Of a stretch of DNA of 64,000 nt, positions 13,501 through 25,070 are shown one piece after another. This stretch comes from Corbicula japonica (lineage: Eukaryota; Mollusca; Bivalvia; Venerida; Cyrenidae). The notes under the pieces are model-generated. The model searched no databases and had not been told where the DNA came from. It saw only the letters and a list, made by a program, of their open reading frames with translations. The stretch spans positions 2,852,001-2,916,000 of the forward strand of contig JAZAYU010000037.1 in NCBI GenBank assembly GCA_038501625.1, given 5' to 3'. Positions within the stretch are counted from its first letter, which is position 1, and each line of letters opens with the position of its first letter. The translations under genes and the position numbers were made by a program.

Positions 13501-13949
13501 GGAATAGTAGGAGGTTTTTGAAAAATTGTAGTAATATGTAAGTCACGAGGACACAATAAATCGTTATCAGTATCATATTACTCATGTGGGCATTTAAAAT
13601 GATGTTTTGTGTTCTTTAGTTTTTGTGAATTTATGTAAATAGAAGTTGAGAGAAATTTTAGATCTCGCTATTTTTCTTTACTGTTCTAACCTGTCTTACC
13701 ATCTTCAAAATAAAGATACATTAATAACATACATTTGTGCAGTTTCATTTAACAGCATTTTTCTGTTATTGAGATTTTGATAATTTTCTTTTTATCGATT
13801 AATAGGATTGGGAGGAGTGTGGCAAGCCCTTAATTCCTGATACTTAATAAATAATAGACGAAATAAACTCTATCCGAAATCAATACACTTTACACTGGAA
13901 TGGCATTGACGAAAATGCTTACCGCACAAATGAATACACAGATTCTCAT
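7294..13949 (-). CDS. Unrecognised 4-exon gene, predicted membrane segment and basic C-terminus
   Basis: Exons in transcription order: 13949-13923 (9 codons), 10162-9363, 8199-8048, 7472-7294. Every junction has AG acceptors and GT donors (GTAAGC, GTGAGT, GTACGA), the phases fit, and the total of 1158 nt gives 385 aa. I do not recognise the family. Exon 2 is rich in Cys, Lys and Tyr, with a basic helical stretch (roughly residues 85-130, including KKFCYELKKLKYHEVF) followed by a polar Ser/Thr/Gln-rich linker. Exon 3 encodes a hydrophobic run around residues 284-302 (MLSVSFLMVVLLVAIKLCG), a possible transmembrane helix. The last exon is strongly basic (RRLRRKFRRKRKMKKEK) and ends in an acidic tail. 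The first exon is the weakest part: it is short, and was chosen because its ATG, phase and donor fit and it lies just upstream of CYB5D2. Exons 2-4 are considerably better supported than exon 1. A nucleolar or membrane-associated role cannot be decided from the sequence. Confidence 0.55.
8228..8350. mobile_element. piggyBac-like MITE, partial
   Basis: CCCTTTCCTCCATATATAT then GATCCTGATCAGATG and CTGATCTGGATCAACACTG. Shorter than full copies and without a clear right end. An (AT)n run at about 8240-8260 lies inside. Confidence 0.6.
8473..9243. mobile_element. 771 bp non-autonomous Tc1/mariner-like element
   Basis: The ends are inverted: the left reads C(C/T)GTAATCACCCTAAGTATTGGG inward, and the right end gives CTGTAATCACCCTAAGTATTGGG on the other strand. 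TA lies just outside each end (8471-8472 and 9244-9245), as expected for Tc1/mariner insertion. No transposase frame is present. It sits in the intron between the second and third exons of the unknown minus-strand gene. Confidence 0.75.
10545..10589 (+). repeat. (ATA)n microsatellite
   Basis: About 14 units of AAT/ATA. Confidence 0.9.
11153..13833. mobile_element. 2.7 kb DNA transposon with long inverted repeats and TTAA flanks
   Basis: Inverted repeats of about 250 bp, roughly 85 percent identical by eye, run from 11153 to about 11405 and from about 13585 to 13833. Both begin TTAAGGGCTTGCCACACTCC when read inward. TTAA at each end (11153-11156 and 13830-13833) is the probable target site. 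TTAA targets belong to the piggyBac and Kolobok groups; the GGGCTTGCC end is not the usual CCC of piggyBac, so Kolobok or another group is possible. The interior (11406-13584) has only fragmentary open frames and no recognisable transposase, so it is probably non-autonomous or decayed. It lies in the modelled first intron of the unknown minus-strand gene. Confidence 0.75.
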
Positions 13950-14107
13950 CAGTTATTCAGTTGAGATATGTACAGCTGACGAACTTGGCATTGTTACATG
14001 TCATTTATTTGGCAGGTAAGCAACACTGTTAGAATTTTAACGTCAGTTTTGTTGTTGTTGTTGTCATTTGTTGTTGTTGTCATCGTCGTAGAACAGGAAA
14101 GTGAAAT

Positions 14108-17100
14108 ATGCTAGGAAAAGTTGCTTTGTTTTTGGCTTTTATAGCAATTGGCATAGCTATATTTCTAACCCCAGAGCTTAAAGACAACTTTCTTAGTTTT
14201 GTGAACGCATATTTTCCAAACTTTTCCTCTTCAGGACCGTCAGATATTCGTTTGTTTACAAAACAAGAACTAGCACAATACACTGGTGAAGATGGTTCTA
14301 ACGTGTACTTGGCAATCCTGGGAAACGTGTATGATGTAACAAGTGGAAGGAAACACTATGGAGCAGGCGGTGGCTATCATTTCTTTACAGGTATTCCTTT
14401 GATCAGTCCGGTGACAATAAATCTTAGGCCTATATTCTATAAGAACAATCTGCCTATAAGAACAATAACTGTATTGGGAGTGTAAATAACTGTATGGGTA
14501 GTGTAAATAACTGTATTGGGAGTGCATTCTGAAAGCCTTGTAAACTATATGTACAGAAGTTCAATTGAGGTGTGGCTTAGTTGTTGGAATACAGGTAAGG
14601 ATTGAGCTGATCAGACAGCTATCTCGAGAAACAAGAGTGATATAGTTTGCACCAGCAAACCTAGTTAATCATTTGTACTGGTTGAACCTATTAGCAGGTC
14701 TGTGTCTTAATATTAGGCTCACTCAGATCTCCAAATTCAGAAATTCAGAGTCAGCTCAGCAGACAGTTTAACCCTTTCCTGTACAGATACACCTTTATTG
14801 CTAGGGCGAACAGTTTAGATCCAGATCAGCCAGCACATCCGTGCCGTCTGATCAGGATCTAAACTGTTCGCTTTTTGATTCATTAGGTAATTCCTGACCA
14901 AAATGCGACCAGTGCAGATCCTGATCAGACGGCACGGATGTGCCGGCTGATCTGGATCTACACTGGTCGCACACGCGTAAAAATGCGTATATATCCAGGA
15001 AAGGGTTAACACCATGGCTGAGGCTCTGAGGCAATCTTCACTAACGGGTGTTTACTTATTTGTATGTAACATTTCGCAACACCTTTCCACACACTGTGTA
15101 TGGATTGTCTATGTATTGTAGCACATTATTTGGGTCGCGTCACAGGAAACAATATCTTCAGTAATATTTTTGTCATTGTAGTTGTCACTGTACTTGGAAT
15201 AGAACTAACAACAATTTTCAACTTTCTTATAATTAAAAAGTGCATAAACTTTTCTTTATAATTTTATAGTAAAATGTGTAATAACCTATTGTCATCTGCT
15301 CATCTTTATGATGTCCTGACAGAGATTAATGTTAGCTTCCAAAGACACAATTAAGCGCAGAGCAGCTCTTCTGTTTTTGGTCTGTCAGATTTGCTTGAGG
15401 ATGTTAAAAGAATGAAGTTAAGATAATAATATTTTTCAACGAGGGTAACTGTCATAAAGTTTAACTGAGTGAGGGTAACTGTCCCTAAATGTAACTACTT
15501 GTAACTGAGGATAACTCACTAAGTCACCAAGGGTAGCCATCTCCATCCTTGGTGAATGTCACCTGAAGTACGGTAACTGTTTTTGTGAGAATGGAGCTTT
15601 ACTGAATACTCTTCCTCACCATTACCAGATGTGACAGATAAACTTTCAATCACAAACTATTACTTGGATTTAGTCTTTATTACCTGATTCAAAGTAACAT
15701 GTGCACTTTGACCATAACCACTCTAGCTGGTGAAGTCTGTATTTCATAGTCAATCTCTTACAATATGAAATTGCATCTTAATATCTTTACAGGAAAAGAT
15801 GGTACAAGAGCTTTTGTGTCTGGAGTGTTTACAGAGGAAGGTCTTGTAGAAGACACATCTGGTTTATCACATTCAGATATCCTAGGAATAGAAGACTGGA
15901 ATGAATTCTACAAGAAACAGTATACATTAATTGGTAGTTTTTTTAAATAAATATGTCTGTTACCTATGCACAAATACTTTTCTTCATTAAATGATGACAT
16001 TTAAACTAACTTATTTTAAGGCTATTTTCACATGTTGTCAGAAGTTTTATAGTGGGAAAGATTTTGAAATAAAGAGTAAAAATTTTACTGAGAGTTATAA
16101 CTGATTTCCCTTTTGGAAAGTTGTATGCATTTGTTGTTTGTAAGCTTGTAATTTCAGGTAAATTAATTGGTCACTATTACAATGAACAAGGGCAACCAAC
16201 AGAGGCCTTGAAAGATTACCACCAGAGACTTGGAGAGGCAAAGAAGGTAAAACTTTCCGAGGAAGATGACAGAAAGAAATTCCCACCATGTAACTTTGAA
16301 ATGAAGCAAGGATGGGGAAGGAGATTATGGTGTTCAACATTAAGGTACTGTACACAGATGGGGCAGGATAATGTGGTTTTAAGGTAACATACAACCGGGG
16401 TAAGCTTGGAGATTATGGTGTTCAACATTAATGTACTGTACTTGGAAGGGGTAGGAATATGTGGCTTTTAGTTGAAACATCTGCGGTAAGCCAGGAGGTT
16501 ATGGTGTACAATGTTAAGGTACTGTTGTTAGCAAAACATTTAGGTACTGTAAGCAAGGGTGGTACAGGAACATTTTTAAGGCATGTGTGCCATCCAATCA
16601 GGAACTTCACTGATGGCTTTTAGATTCATTAAGTTATTTTTAACCAAGATGAAACCAGTGCTGATCCTGATCAGATGATAGGGTTGTACTAGCAGATCTG
16701 GATCTACAGTGCAGATCCTGATCAGATGGTAGGGTTGTACTAGCAGATCTGGATCTACAGTGCTGATCCTGATCAGATGGTAGGGTTGTACTAGCAGATC
16801 TGGATCTACAGAGGGTTGTACTAGCAGATCTGGATCTACAGTGGTTGCACATGTGTTTAAACTCTTATATATAGAGTAAAGGTTTATTTACTTTAAGTTG
16901 GAGGTCCTAGCAAAATGTTTTTATTTTTCAAAAATCATGACTTAGCTAATTTCTTTTTTGGCACAACAAAAACTCTAGTGATCAAAGAAAGTTACATTTA
17001 ATTTTTATTTTACACATTATTATTGTTTGTTGCATCACATGTTTTAAATATTTTATTACAGTTTATCATTTAAATAATCATATTATACACATATACATTA

Positions 17101-17474
17101 CATTACACTGTTTTTAGTGCAAAACAGTCATAATTTGCACTCACTCCTCAATTTGTGTATTTAAGTTGACAACCTTTTAGAAATAATGTGATGCAGTAAT
17201 AGAACTCAAAGTAGAAAAAAATAACTCAGAAAATTAATTCTTGCATTATGTTGATTTTAGCGGTGGTATACAGCGTGACTGGGAAGGTTTACCAAGGCAG
17301 TATTTCCAGCCTGGCAAGTCAGAGCCTCGCTGTGCATGTGTCAAGGACAAGGGACCACCCTCGGGCTCCGATCCTGGAGTGACACACAGTAATAATGGTG
17401 ACCTAGACAACCCACTAATGAAAGTGTATGAGGGCTGTGATAAAAATTCTTTTGAATGTGTATTTAAAGAATAA
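14108..17474 (+). CDS. CYB5D2: Neuferricin (cytochrome b5 domain-containing protein 2)
   Basis: Exons 14108-14390, 15793-15933, 16158-16344 and 17261-17474 join in frame to 825 nt, 274 aa; the human protein is close to this length. An N-terminal hydrophobic segment (about residues 3-21) is a signal peptide or anchor. The cytochrome b5-like domain runs from about residue 47 ([15 protein letters not shown]) through [20 protein letters not shown] (73-92) to about residue 150. It is the membrane-associated progesterone receptor (MAPR) type of heme domain, which in known members uses Tyr ligands and lacks the paired His of classical cytochrome b5. The C-terminal part has the family's [20 protein letters not shown] stretch and a CxC motif. 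Family members bind heme and are linked to neuronal differentiation and cell survival in vertebrates; the role in a mollusc is inference. An AATAAA at 17494-17499 lies 20 bases after the stop. Introns 2 and 3 are short; intron 1 and the downstream region carry MITEs. Confidence 0.93.
14772..15005. mobile_element. piggyBac-like MITE, full copy in CYB5D2 intron 1
   Basis: TTAA at 14768-14771 and 15006-15009 flanks CCCTTTCCT at the left and AGGAAAGGG at the right. The interior has two inverted half units, each with GATCCAGATCAGCC and CTGATCAGGATCTA-type words. This is the cleanest copy of the family. TTAA plus CCCTTT ends is the piggyBac pattern; no transposase is present. Confidence 0.85.
16570..16886. 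mobile_element. MITE copy with internal tandem amplification, CYB5D2 intron 3
   Basis: A copy of the MITE family in which a unit of about 62 bases (GATCCTGATCAGATG, GGGTTGTACTAGCAGATC, TGGATCTACAGTG) is repeated three times plus a partial fourth at 16660-16845. Confidence 0.75.
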
Positions 17475-17564
17475 ACTTTATAAAATTTATAGCAATAAAT
17501 GTTTTGTGCTCAGACTGATTTATTGTTTAGGTGGAGATCTGACAGTTGTTCAAATTAACACTTT

Positions 17565-17755
17565 GCTCAAATATATGGGTGTTATTGTGTGTGTGACCAG
17601 TGTACATCCAGATCTTCTGGCACATGCTATCTGATCTGGATCTGCACTGGTTGCTTCTTGATCATAAATAAACAGTGCAGATCTTGATCAGATGGCACAG
17701 ATGTGCAAGCCAGTCTGGATCTACATGCTTGATTCATGGGATATCTGTCATATCC
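17565..17755. mobile_element. piggyBac-like MITE, degraded
   Basis: Interior words GATCTGGATCTGCACTGGTT and CAGTGCAGATCTTGATCAG are present; both ends are decayed. Confidence 0.6.
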
Positions 17756-17928
17756 CATGAAGTAATGAGATGTGAGAGAGAAGCAAGTAGTGGACCCGGG
17801 AGTAGGATCTGTTTACGACCTTGACAGATGTATGACGATTACTGGTCCTCAACCTCCTATTTACTGGGTACAATCTGGTGAAGATCTGTACTGTTCAATT
17901 CTTTGTCAAAAATAATATCATGAATCTG

Positions 17929-18090
17929 AAGGTGTCTAATGTACAGTCTAAGTGCAGTCTGATCTGGATTACCCGGTAACACCAAGGTGTCTAATGTACA
18001 GTCTAAGTGCAGTCTGATCTGGATTACCCGGTAACACCAAGGTGTCTAATGTACAGTCTAAGTGCAGTCTGATCTGGATTACCCGGTAAT
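17929..18090 (+). repeat. Three tandem copies of a 55 bp unit
   Basis: AAGGTGTCTAATGTACAGTC starts at 17929, 17984 and 18039, giving a 55 bp period with near-identical copies. Each unit ends in TGATCTGGATTACCCGGTAA, which recalls the MITE interior, so it may be an amplified MITE piece. Confidence 0.9.
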
Positions 18091-18311
18091 AATGATCTCA
18101 CATGAAATATAAGCCATATACATCTAGTAGAGTTAAATGAATGTAATGAAACAAAACACATAACCATGTCTAGATTTATGTTACACAGCTGGCTGTTTGT
18201 CCTGTATTGTAGTTTGCTGCAGATGGTTATCTAATGCAGTAGTGATAAAGTTTAGAGCTAAATAAAATCAGCTGCTGAAACCTAGAACATGGTGAATTTA
18301 CATCAAGTTAT

Positions 18312-18559
18312 CTCTTTACTCCATATCTATGCATTTTGATGTGTGTGTGAACAGTGTAGATCCAGATCAGCCAGCACATTCTGTGCCATCTAATCTGGAT
18401 CTGCACTGGTGGCATCTTGGTTAGAAATAACCTAATACAGTTATACATGTAAATCTAAAAGTGAACAGTTAGATCCAGATCAGATGGCCTAAATATGCTA
18501 GCTGATCAGGATCTACACTGTAATCCCATGCAAGAAATGTGTAACTTTGGAGTAAAGGG
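18312..18559. mobile_element. piggyBac-like MITE
   Basis: The right end is GGAGTAAAGGG followed by TTAA (18560-18563); the left end is CTCTTTACTCC preceded by TTAT, a mutated target site. It holds the usual GATCCAGATCAGCC interior. Confidence 0.75.
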
Positions 18560-19814
18560 TTAACACATGTTCTATACTGTGATCAGTAAACTAATACTAA
18601 AACATATCTTGCTTGTGATTGGTTAGTTTGGAGACTTGACTCCTTTTCAACCAATCAGCTGCTTGAGATTAGAACACTATTGTCTATTTTTAACAGTATC
18701 ATTCGTTAACAAAGAGCTGTTTCGTTAAGGTACACATTCGAAATCATCAAACATTGTTAACTTTTTTTCACCTTTTTTTGTACTGTTCATTTTTATATTA
18801 AAATATATTAAGAATACTGTCTAATTTAGTAGAGTGATTATGATCTAATATTTAAGATCTACTGATTGCCAATTACAAATATAAATTGCATGTTACGATT
18901 ACACACAATGAATGAGAATTATCTCTGATTAGTTATTAGTATAAAAAGTATTACATATTTAACTTGACTTGACCGCAAAACTGAACGGAGCTTAATGTGT
19001 TAACGCAAAACTTTTTTCGTTGTTAAATAATCATCTGAGATCATTGTATAACTTTAGATAGCTAATAGTCTGAATAATATTATAATATTTTTATTTGCAA
19101 TTATTCATCATTCACATACCAAAGGAACGGTAGATATATCTCTGTAGCGCTCATTCCCAGGCTAGGCAGCGTGGACTGTAATAATTCATTTCCATTTTTG
19201 CATATGTACAGGCTCAGTCAAACCGAGTCAACAGCCAAACCGAACCTGCAATACGTATTTTGAGGTTTGTCGGTGGCTTTCAATGTTCTTTTCCAACAAT
19301 TTGTATTATGTTTGATATATATTTTATACCTACTCTGGTGTTTTTTTTTGCACAATGTATTCTAATTACATATATGATTGGAGAAATAATAATTTTGATG
19401 AAAATAGGATCTGTTGTTACATGTAGCACGTTCATTAGGAGGCAATTTGATTTTCCTATTGAATAAAGGTCGTACATACATTTTTACTGTTGGGTCAAGC
19501 CCTTAAAATCTTACATTTCTCAAAAGAACCAAATTAGAGACACATTAAAATATTAAAATCTCACTTATATTAAAGCATGACAGATAATCTTGTTTAGGCA
19601 TTTTTTCGAAATTGTATCACTCCAGTCTCTGTGGAACTTTGTTTACTATCTTTAAAAATACTCATTGCTACTTTTAAACGCTGAAAATTTCTGTGGCTTA
19701 CTTCTTACTACTCAAACCCTATATTTTCTCAAAAATCATTTTCTTTTTAAAATTTCAGTGTTCATTTTCCACAAATCAATTACAGTTTACTTGTTGTTGT
19801 TGGCATCCTTCTGT

Positions 19815-20064
19815 CCCTAGAGACAATACAGTCTGCATCCGAGCGTTTGACCTCTCTAGGTGTAGGCCTGGACGAGCTGTATGGAGATCCTGTAGCGCCC
19901 AGTGCCAGGATCTCCCTCTCGGTGTTGCTGGAAGTCGGGCGGAAAGGCAAGCCGATACGGCCGGTGCCAGCGCAGCTTCAGGTGCTAGAAGTGATCGAAA
20001 AGCCATCTGCCTGCGGGTCTCCGTACCAGATTTTCTGTCTGAATTTCCAATATCAGTTTTATAA
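19815..20064 (+). other. GC-rich island, possible exon or captured coding fragment
   Basis: In AT-rich surroundings, 19815-20030 is GC-rich and open in several frames. One plus frame from about 19820 reads TSLGVGLDELYGDPVAPSAR and continues to a stop at 20111-20113; a possible acceptor CCCTAG lies at 19814-19820. I found no convincing donor or partner exons and do not recognise the peptide. It could be an exon of an unlinked gene, a pseudogene or a transposon part. Confidence 0.25.
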
Positions 20065-20799
20065 TCCTCAACCTGGATTGTGCTTGAACTGCTTAATGAG
20101 TGTATTGTACTAATAGGTCTTTACCGTCTAGACTAATATGGTAACTCACAATTACAGTTTGTATTGTAGTTAAAGAATAATTTATTAGTGCTCGGCAGTA
20201 CTTTTAAGTAATTATTGCCCCCGTGTTGACACATTTGCCCACGAGGAATTAAATATTATCACTGCTAGGCTCTTCACAGCCAAACATTTTATGTTTAATA
20301 AATTTATGTCCTTTTAGGCAGTTCACAAATAAAAAATCGATTAATAATGTGCAATAATTTTGCAAAGTAAACAGTTAAAGAAAACTTTCAAGAAATGGTG
20401 CGAAGTGTCAGAAAAAAGGTTTCACATGGTCGAATAGATTCTCTAATAACTTTCCTGTATGTGTTAAAACTGTGTTTTAAAAGACACTAAGAAGCCATTG
20501 GAACTCTTCGTAGTATTAAGGTAATTCATACTTGCTCATAATTAAGTTTTACTGATGATGAGCTGTGAAAATAAAATTATCATGTTTTTTTAACAATTTT
20601 GTTACTATATTGTTATAAACAGATACATATTGAAAATAAAAGGAGACAAAAGTTGAAAAAATGCAGTTTGTTAGAAAAGTAATAAAATGTTGTACCTGCT
20701 ATGTTGTCTAATCCGGGTGTCAAAATAAAGCATTTTCCACTCAAATAAACTAAAAATAATTAATTACAATATCCAGTTCAATGTTCCCTCTAGGGCCAA

Positions 20800-21430
20800 C
20801 CAGTGTTTTATAGTCTGACATCCCATCCCTACCCCTTTCCACCGCACCTCACCCCACCCTATCCCCACCATCCTCCGGTAATATAACGATTTGCCCCACT
20901 CACGATTCGCCCAATCACGACTCGCCCCATATTAATAACGATTCGCCCCATTTCAATAACGACTCGCCCCACTCAAAAACGATTCGCCCAATTATCATGA
21001 TTGTTAATCTGTAGATGAAAAAAGTCGAGTAAATAGCATTAAGCAAAGGTTTGAAAACATTAATGACCCTTCCTCTTCCCACTCCAACCTGTCGCCTCCC
21101 TCCCCCTCTTTTCCCACCCCACCCTCCTTCTCCCCTACACCCTCCTTGTTCCCTACCCACCCTCCTTCTCCCCTACACCCTCCTCCCCTACCCACCCTCT
21201 TTCCCCTCCCCCACCCTCTTTCCCCTTCGCCATCCTCTTCCCCCAACCCTCTTTCCCTCCCCCACCCTCTTTCCCTCCCCCACCCTCTTTCCCTACCCCA
21301 CCCTCTTCCTTCTCCCCTCCCCATCATCGCTCGCGTTCTCGGGCTCTTCCCCCTTCACACACTCCCTCCACACACTCTTCCTTCTCCCCTCCCAACCCCA
21401 CCCTCATCTCCCCAACTGAGGGGGGGGGGG
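20800..21430 (+). repeat. CT-rich low-complexity tract and short minisatellite
   Basis: 20885-21000 repeats ACGA(T/C)TCGCCCCA at roughly 25-base spacing. 21060-21420 is strongly C/T-biased (CCACCCTCTTTCCCTCCC repeated), ending in a run of ten G. Open frames here are products of the skewed composition. Confidence 0.8.
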
Positions 21431-21725
21431 GTTCAAAACATGAGGAACAATATAAGGCACGACCACCTTAACCCCCTTAACCTGTGGGCCTTCGGTAGTT
21501 CCTCTCACTGAAGTACCAAAACCAAGTTACAATGCTGTCTTATATCCAACTCTTAAGACATTTCAATTGGTTTGAATTCAATAATCTTATTTCTTCTTGG
21601 TAATCGACAGACAAAATTTCCAAATAAATTAATTGATGGGAAAAAAGTAGAAACGATATTATGATGATGTTAATTTACTCAAGTGCTGCAGATTCTGTAT
21701 TTTTTTCGATTAAAGGGACTTAATT

Positions 21726-22454
21726 CAAGCCAAAACTTCTTCATTAAATTTTCCGGAGATTTAGTCTGAATATGTCAATGATGAAGACGATGATGATGTT
21801 GTTGTTTTAATGTCTTGTTGATGTTGTTAATAATGACTATGACTAAGCAAAAATGATGATGATAAAGATGATAACGATGGAGTGTTTAAATGTCTTTTTG
21901 CTCTGATTGTGACTGAAAAAATGAAGATGATGACGATGATGCTGATGATGATGATGATGATGATGATGATATTTTTCTCATATTCTTCTTTTTAATTCTA
22001 TTCTTCAAAGAATTTATAAATGTATTTTGCCGAGTTTGTTAGAAATGGTTAAAGAACTTGTTTAAAAATGACTGTTGTTTATATTTATCATTCATTTTTT
22101 TTTAACTTCCTGTTAAACCTGTTAAGACCTGTTTTGACAATGCAAAAAGATTAAGCAGGTGTAACATCGAGGGTCTTGTTTAGTTTATGACACGCGGCTA
22201 TTGTATAGTTGTGCCAGAGAGACTGAGGCAGCATGTCACTGACCACGTTCTCGTTATCTCGGAATAAACAGGAAATGTGCGACTGCAGTAAAAAAAAAAC
22301 TATAACGTTCTTTGCACATCTTTAAATTAGGTTTAATTAACCTTTTTTTGCAATTTCATAGAAATCCGGAGATTTTGTCTATAACTCCGGAGATCCGGAG
22401 AAGTAACCTAAAATCCTGAGATTTCGGATAAAGTCCGGAGATTTGGCAGGCCTG
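21726..22454. mobile_element. Second copy of the CAGG-end element, opposite orientation
   Basis: It shares with 54483-55194 the CCGGAGATTT words, the cytosine-adenine-rich segment around GCATGTCACTGACC / GAGACATGCTGCC, a GAT microsatellite, and the end GGCAGGCCTG. The left end is degraded and no clear target duplication remains. Confidence 0.65.
21940..21971 (+). repeat. (GAT)n microsatellite
   Basis: About 10 GAT units, inside the second CAGG-end element. Confidence 0.85.
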
Positions 22455-25070
22455 ATAACTATCCTACAAATACTTTGTAAATACTTTGTAACTTATTCTC
22501 CCATTTTACACAGATTTTGTGTTAACCAAAATTAAAGTAAACCATTTTTGAAAATACCCTCTTAATATGAAAAATTAGAAGTAGTTGAAATTAATGATAT
22601 ATCGTCAGCAAAGAGGCATACAATGATTGGAAGACTGTCGATGACTTATCTATGCTAGAAAGAATTGAAACCCAGGCATGGATCCTTGTGGTTTTACTAC
22701 AACTGGTGTTTCTGAGCCTATTTTTTACTTTCTGAGATATATATTGCTAAGCACGTTTTATCCAGAGGCCTATGAGCAAAACCTGGTCAAAAACTTAGGA
22801 AATGTCACAAAAATAATTACGGGTAAACAGTTTGCTATTGGCTGATAAAAATTTGGTGATAGAACTCTATTATTTTACATACTGCTGATAGCCCAACTAT
22901 TTGTGCGCAACAAGGGCTTTTCTACATATATGATGGTCGCCTTTGCGCACAACCCAGTTAATATTCAAATTAATGCGGAAAATATTCCTTCTATGTCTAT
23001 ATGACAGCGATTAGAACACAACCGTCAACCGGCAGAGCCAGGAGCAGACACGGTAAGTTTTTTCACACTTGACAGTGGTGTAGGAAATATTGTAGTTTTG
23101 ATTTACTCTTGGAAAAAAATATCAGCTGATTTTAAAAGCCAAATGAATTCTGCACATACCCGTTGATTTCTGAAGCGGTAGAAGGGATGATAAACATTTT
23201 ATCGCGATTAAAATACGGAAGTTTGTGATGAAGATCTGCATTGTATAGCAAAATGCTCCATAGATCTGAAAATCTGCATAAGTCTGCTAGAACTAATGGA
23301 AAATTTAATCATTCACCTGGCAATTTGTAAAATATTAGCACAAACAGACTTGTAACAAATTCGCGAGGGCTTATTGAATAGAGCTGGGGTACAGAAATTG
23401 GCAGGTCCATAGATCAGAAAGCGAATTTATTGGCGGGGACCAGGAGCAGATATAATCGAGTACGAAATATCGTTTGAGATATTGTTTTGACTTTTTTTCG
23501 TCCGCAATAGTGATAGTATAGTATTATAGTGATAGTATTGTCCGTACGTATGTCTGTCATGTAATAAATTATACAGAAATCATTACTAAAGGAGTTTTGG
23601 AAGCTTGTGACGCATAAACGTCTATTAGTTAACGGAATTATCACTGGTTATAGAGAGAGAGCATGGTTAAAAAATGATCAGTTTTAAAAAGGACACCACA
23701 AACAATTAACAAAAATTAGAACTCGAGGGATTACCGCTTTGGGAGTTCTACTGTAACGTTCTAGAAATTTTAGAATGAACTAAGGTCTATGAGTTTTACA
23801 TTTTTCGTTTAAGATATGGTCAAGTATCAAAAGTGGTAAAGACGGACGGAAACGGCGTTTTAACATTAATATTTAGGTTAAGCATAATGTGTTTGGTTCA
23901 ATTAAACACTTTTATTCTTTAAAAATACTAAAATGTTTTACTTTACGCTTGGTCTTGCAATACAACTTGTACCCAGCTTCACGCTCCTTGCTCTCGACGC
24001 TAAACGCAATTCCTTAATCAGTGTATGTGTATGCTCGGGCACTAAAGTTTAAGTTTATTTTGGCAGAAATTGAATTTGTTACCTACTTTACACCGTACAC
24101 TCGCAATTTTTCATTTACACTCCGTACATAACTGTGCTAGACACTGTACACAAGGCATGGTTGTTTTTTAGTAAATTATAACATATGGTGAAAATATTCG
24201 CAGAAGAAGTTCGATAACTAACTGTTAAATCTTTCTTTAAAATCATTGAAGAAAGTTTTTTTCTTACGTGGGAAGAGATATAGTGTACAGTTGTAGTCCA
24301 CAGCTTATTTTATGTTTCGACTGAAGCTGATAATACCCAGCGTGTTTTTATTTCATTCACCTAAATGACGAAATGATGGCTAAGCATGTTTTAAAGACAC
24401 AGGCCCATAAATAATTTAATGCTTAATGAACTCCACAATTTCAAAATCACCGAGTCCAATCGTTCACTCTAGGTCCCAGGAGGAGAACGCATGGATAGAC
24501 CGCTTTTTCAGGAGGGAATTAGGTACTGTGGTCAGTAAATCGTCTCGCATTTCTTTGGTAATGCATATATCAGATTAAGACATTGCCTATGCTGATCTCC
24601 TATATTTACTCTTAACAATGGTCATCTCACATTCGTCAAACTTTCGGTATCTTCTGAGAACACAACTGCACTAGATAATCGCAAAAAATGGCAAAATCAC
24701 TCTTTAAAAGCCAATATTTTGATAAAATTATTTTAAGCAACGTTCTGAGCATTTGTTTAGTTCTAAAGATTCGTTTTACACTTGTCTTCATATTGTAACG
24801 TGCCCCGAGCGGAAGGCACATACAAACAGACTATTTGTCTGAGCCTATATATATAATTTTTCGCCTAAAATGATTTCAAGATGTTTCGAACTACTTTCAA
24901 CAGATCCTCAAACAATTACACACTTACATTAAGCAAACCTGAGCAACTAAAACTTTCAAATTCTGCTCAACAAAGTCAACAAATCACATCTAAACAAAAC
25001 CTCAAGCAAAAGCGCCTTCAAACATACCCTCAGCACTAAAACGCTGCTGAACAATAGTGTCTCAGACTTA

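Larger units (their letters stand above)
10163..13922 (-). other. Modelled first intron of the unknown gene
   Basis: Bounded by a GTAAGC donor at 13922 and a TTTTCAG acceptor at 10163-10169 (minus strand). It contains the (ATA)n microsatellite and the 2.7 kb TTAA transposon. 10800-10950 repeats TTTTCTCCT(C/T)-type words with ACCGGGTCGGGT. Confidence 0.45.

Noticed and set aside
14815..15015. Open frames with [21 protein letters not shown] peptides here and at several other sites
   Set aside because: All are translations of the piggyBac-like MITE.
17929..18090. Regular direct repeats that superficially resemble a CRISPR array
   Set aside because: The 55 bp units are contiguous with no unique spacers, and the genome is eukaryotic.
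21051..21511. Overlapping Pro/Leu/Ser-rich and Gly/Arg-rich open frames on both strands
   Set aside because: They arise from a CT-rich low-complexity tract with no splice or family signals.
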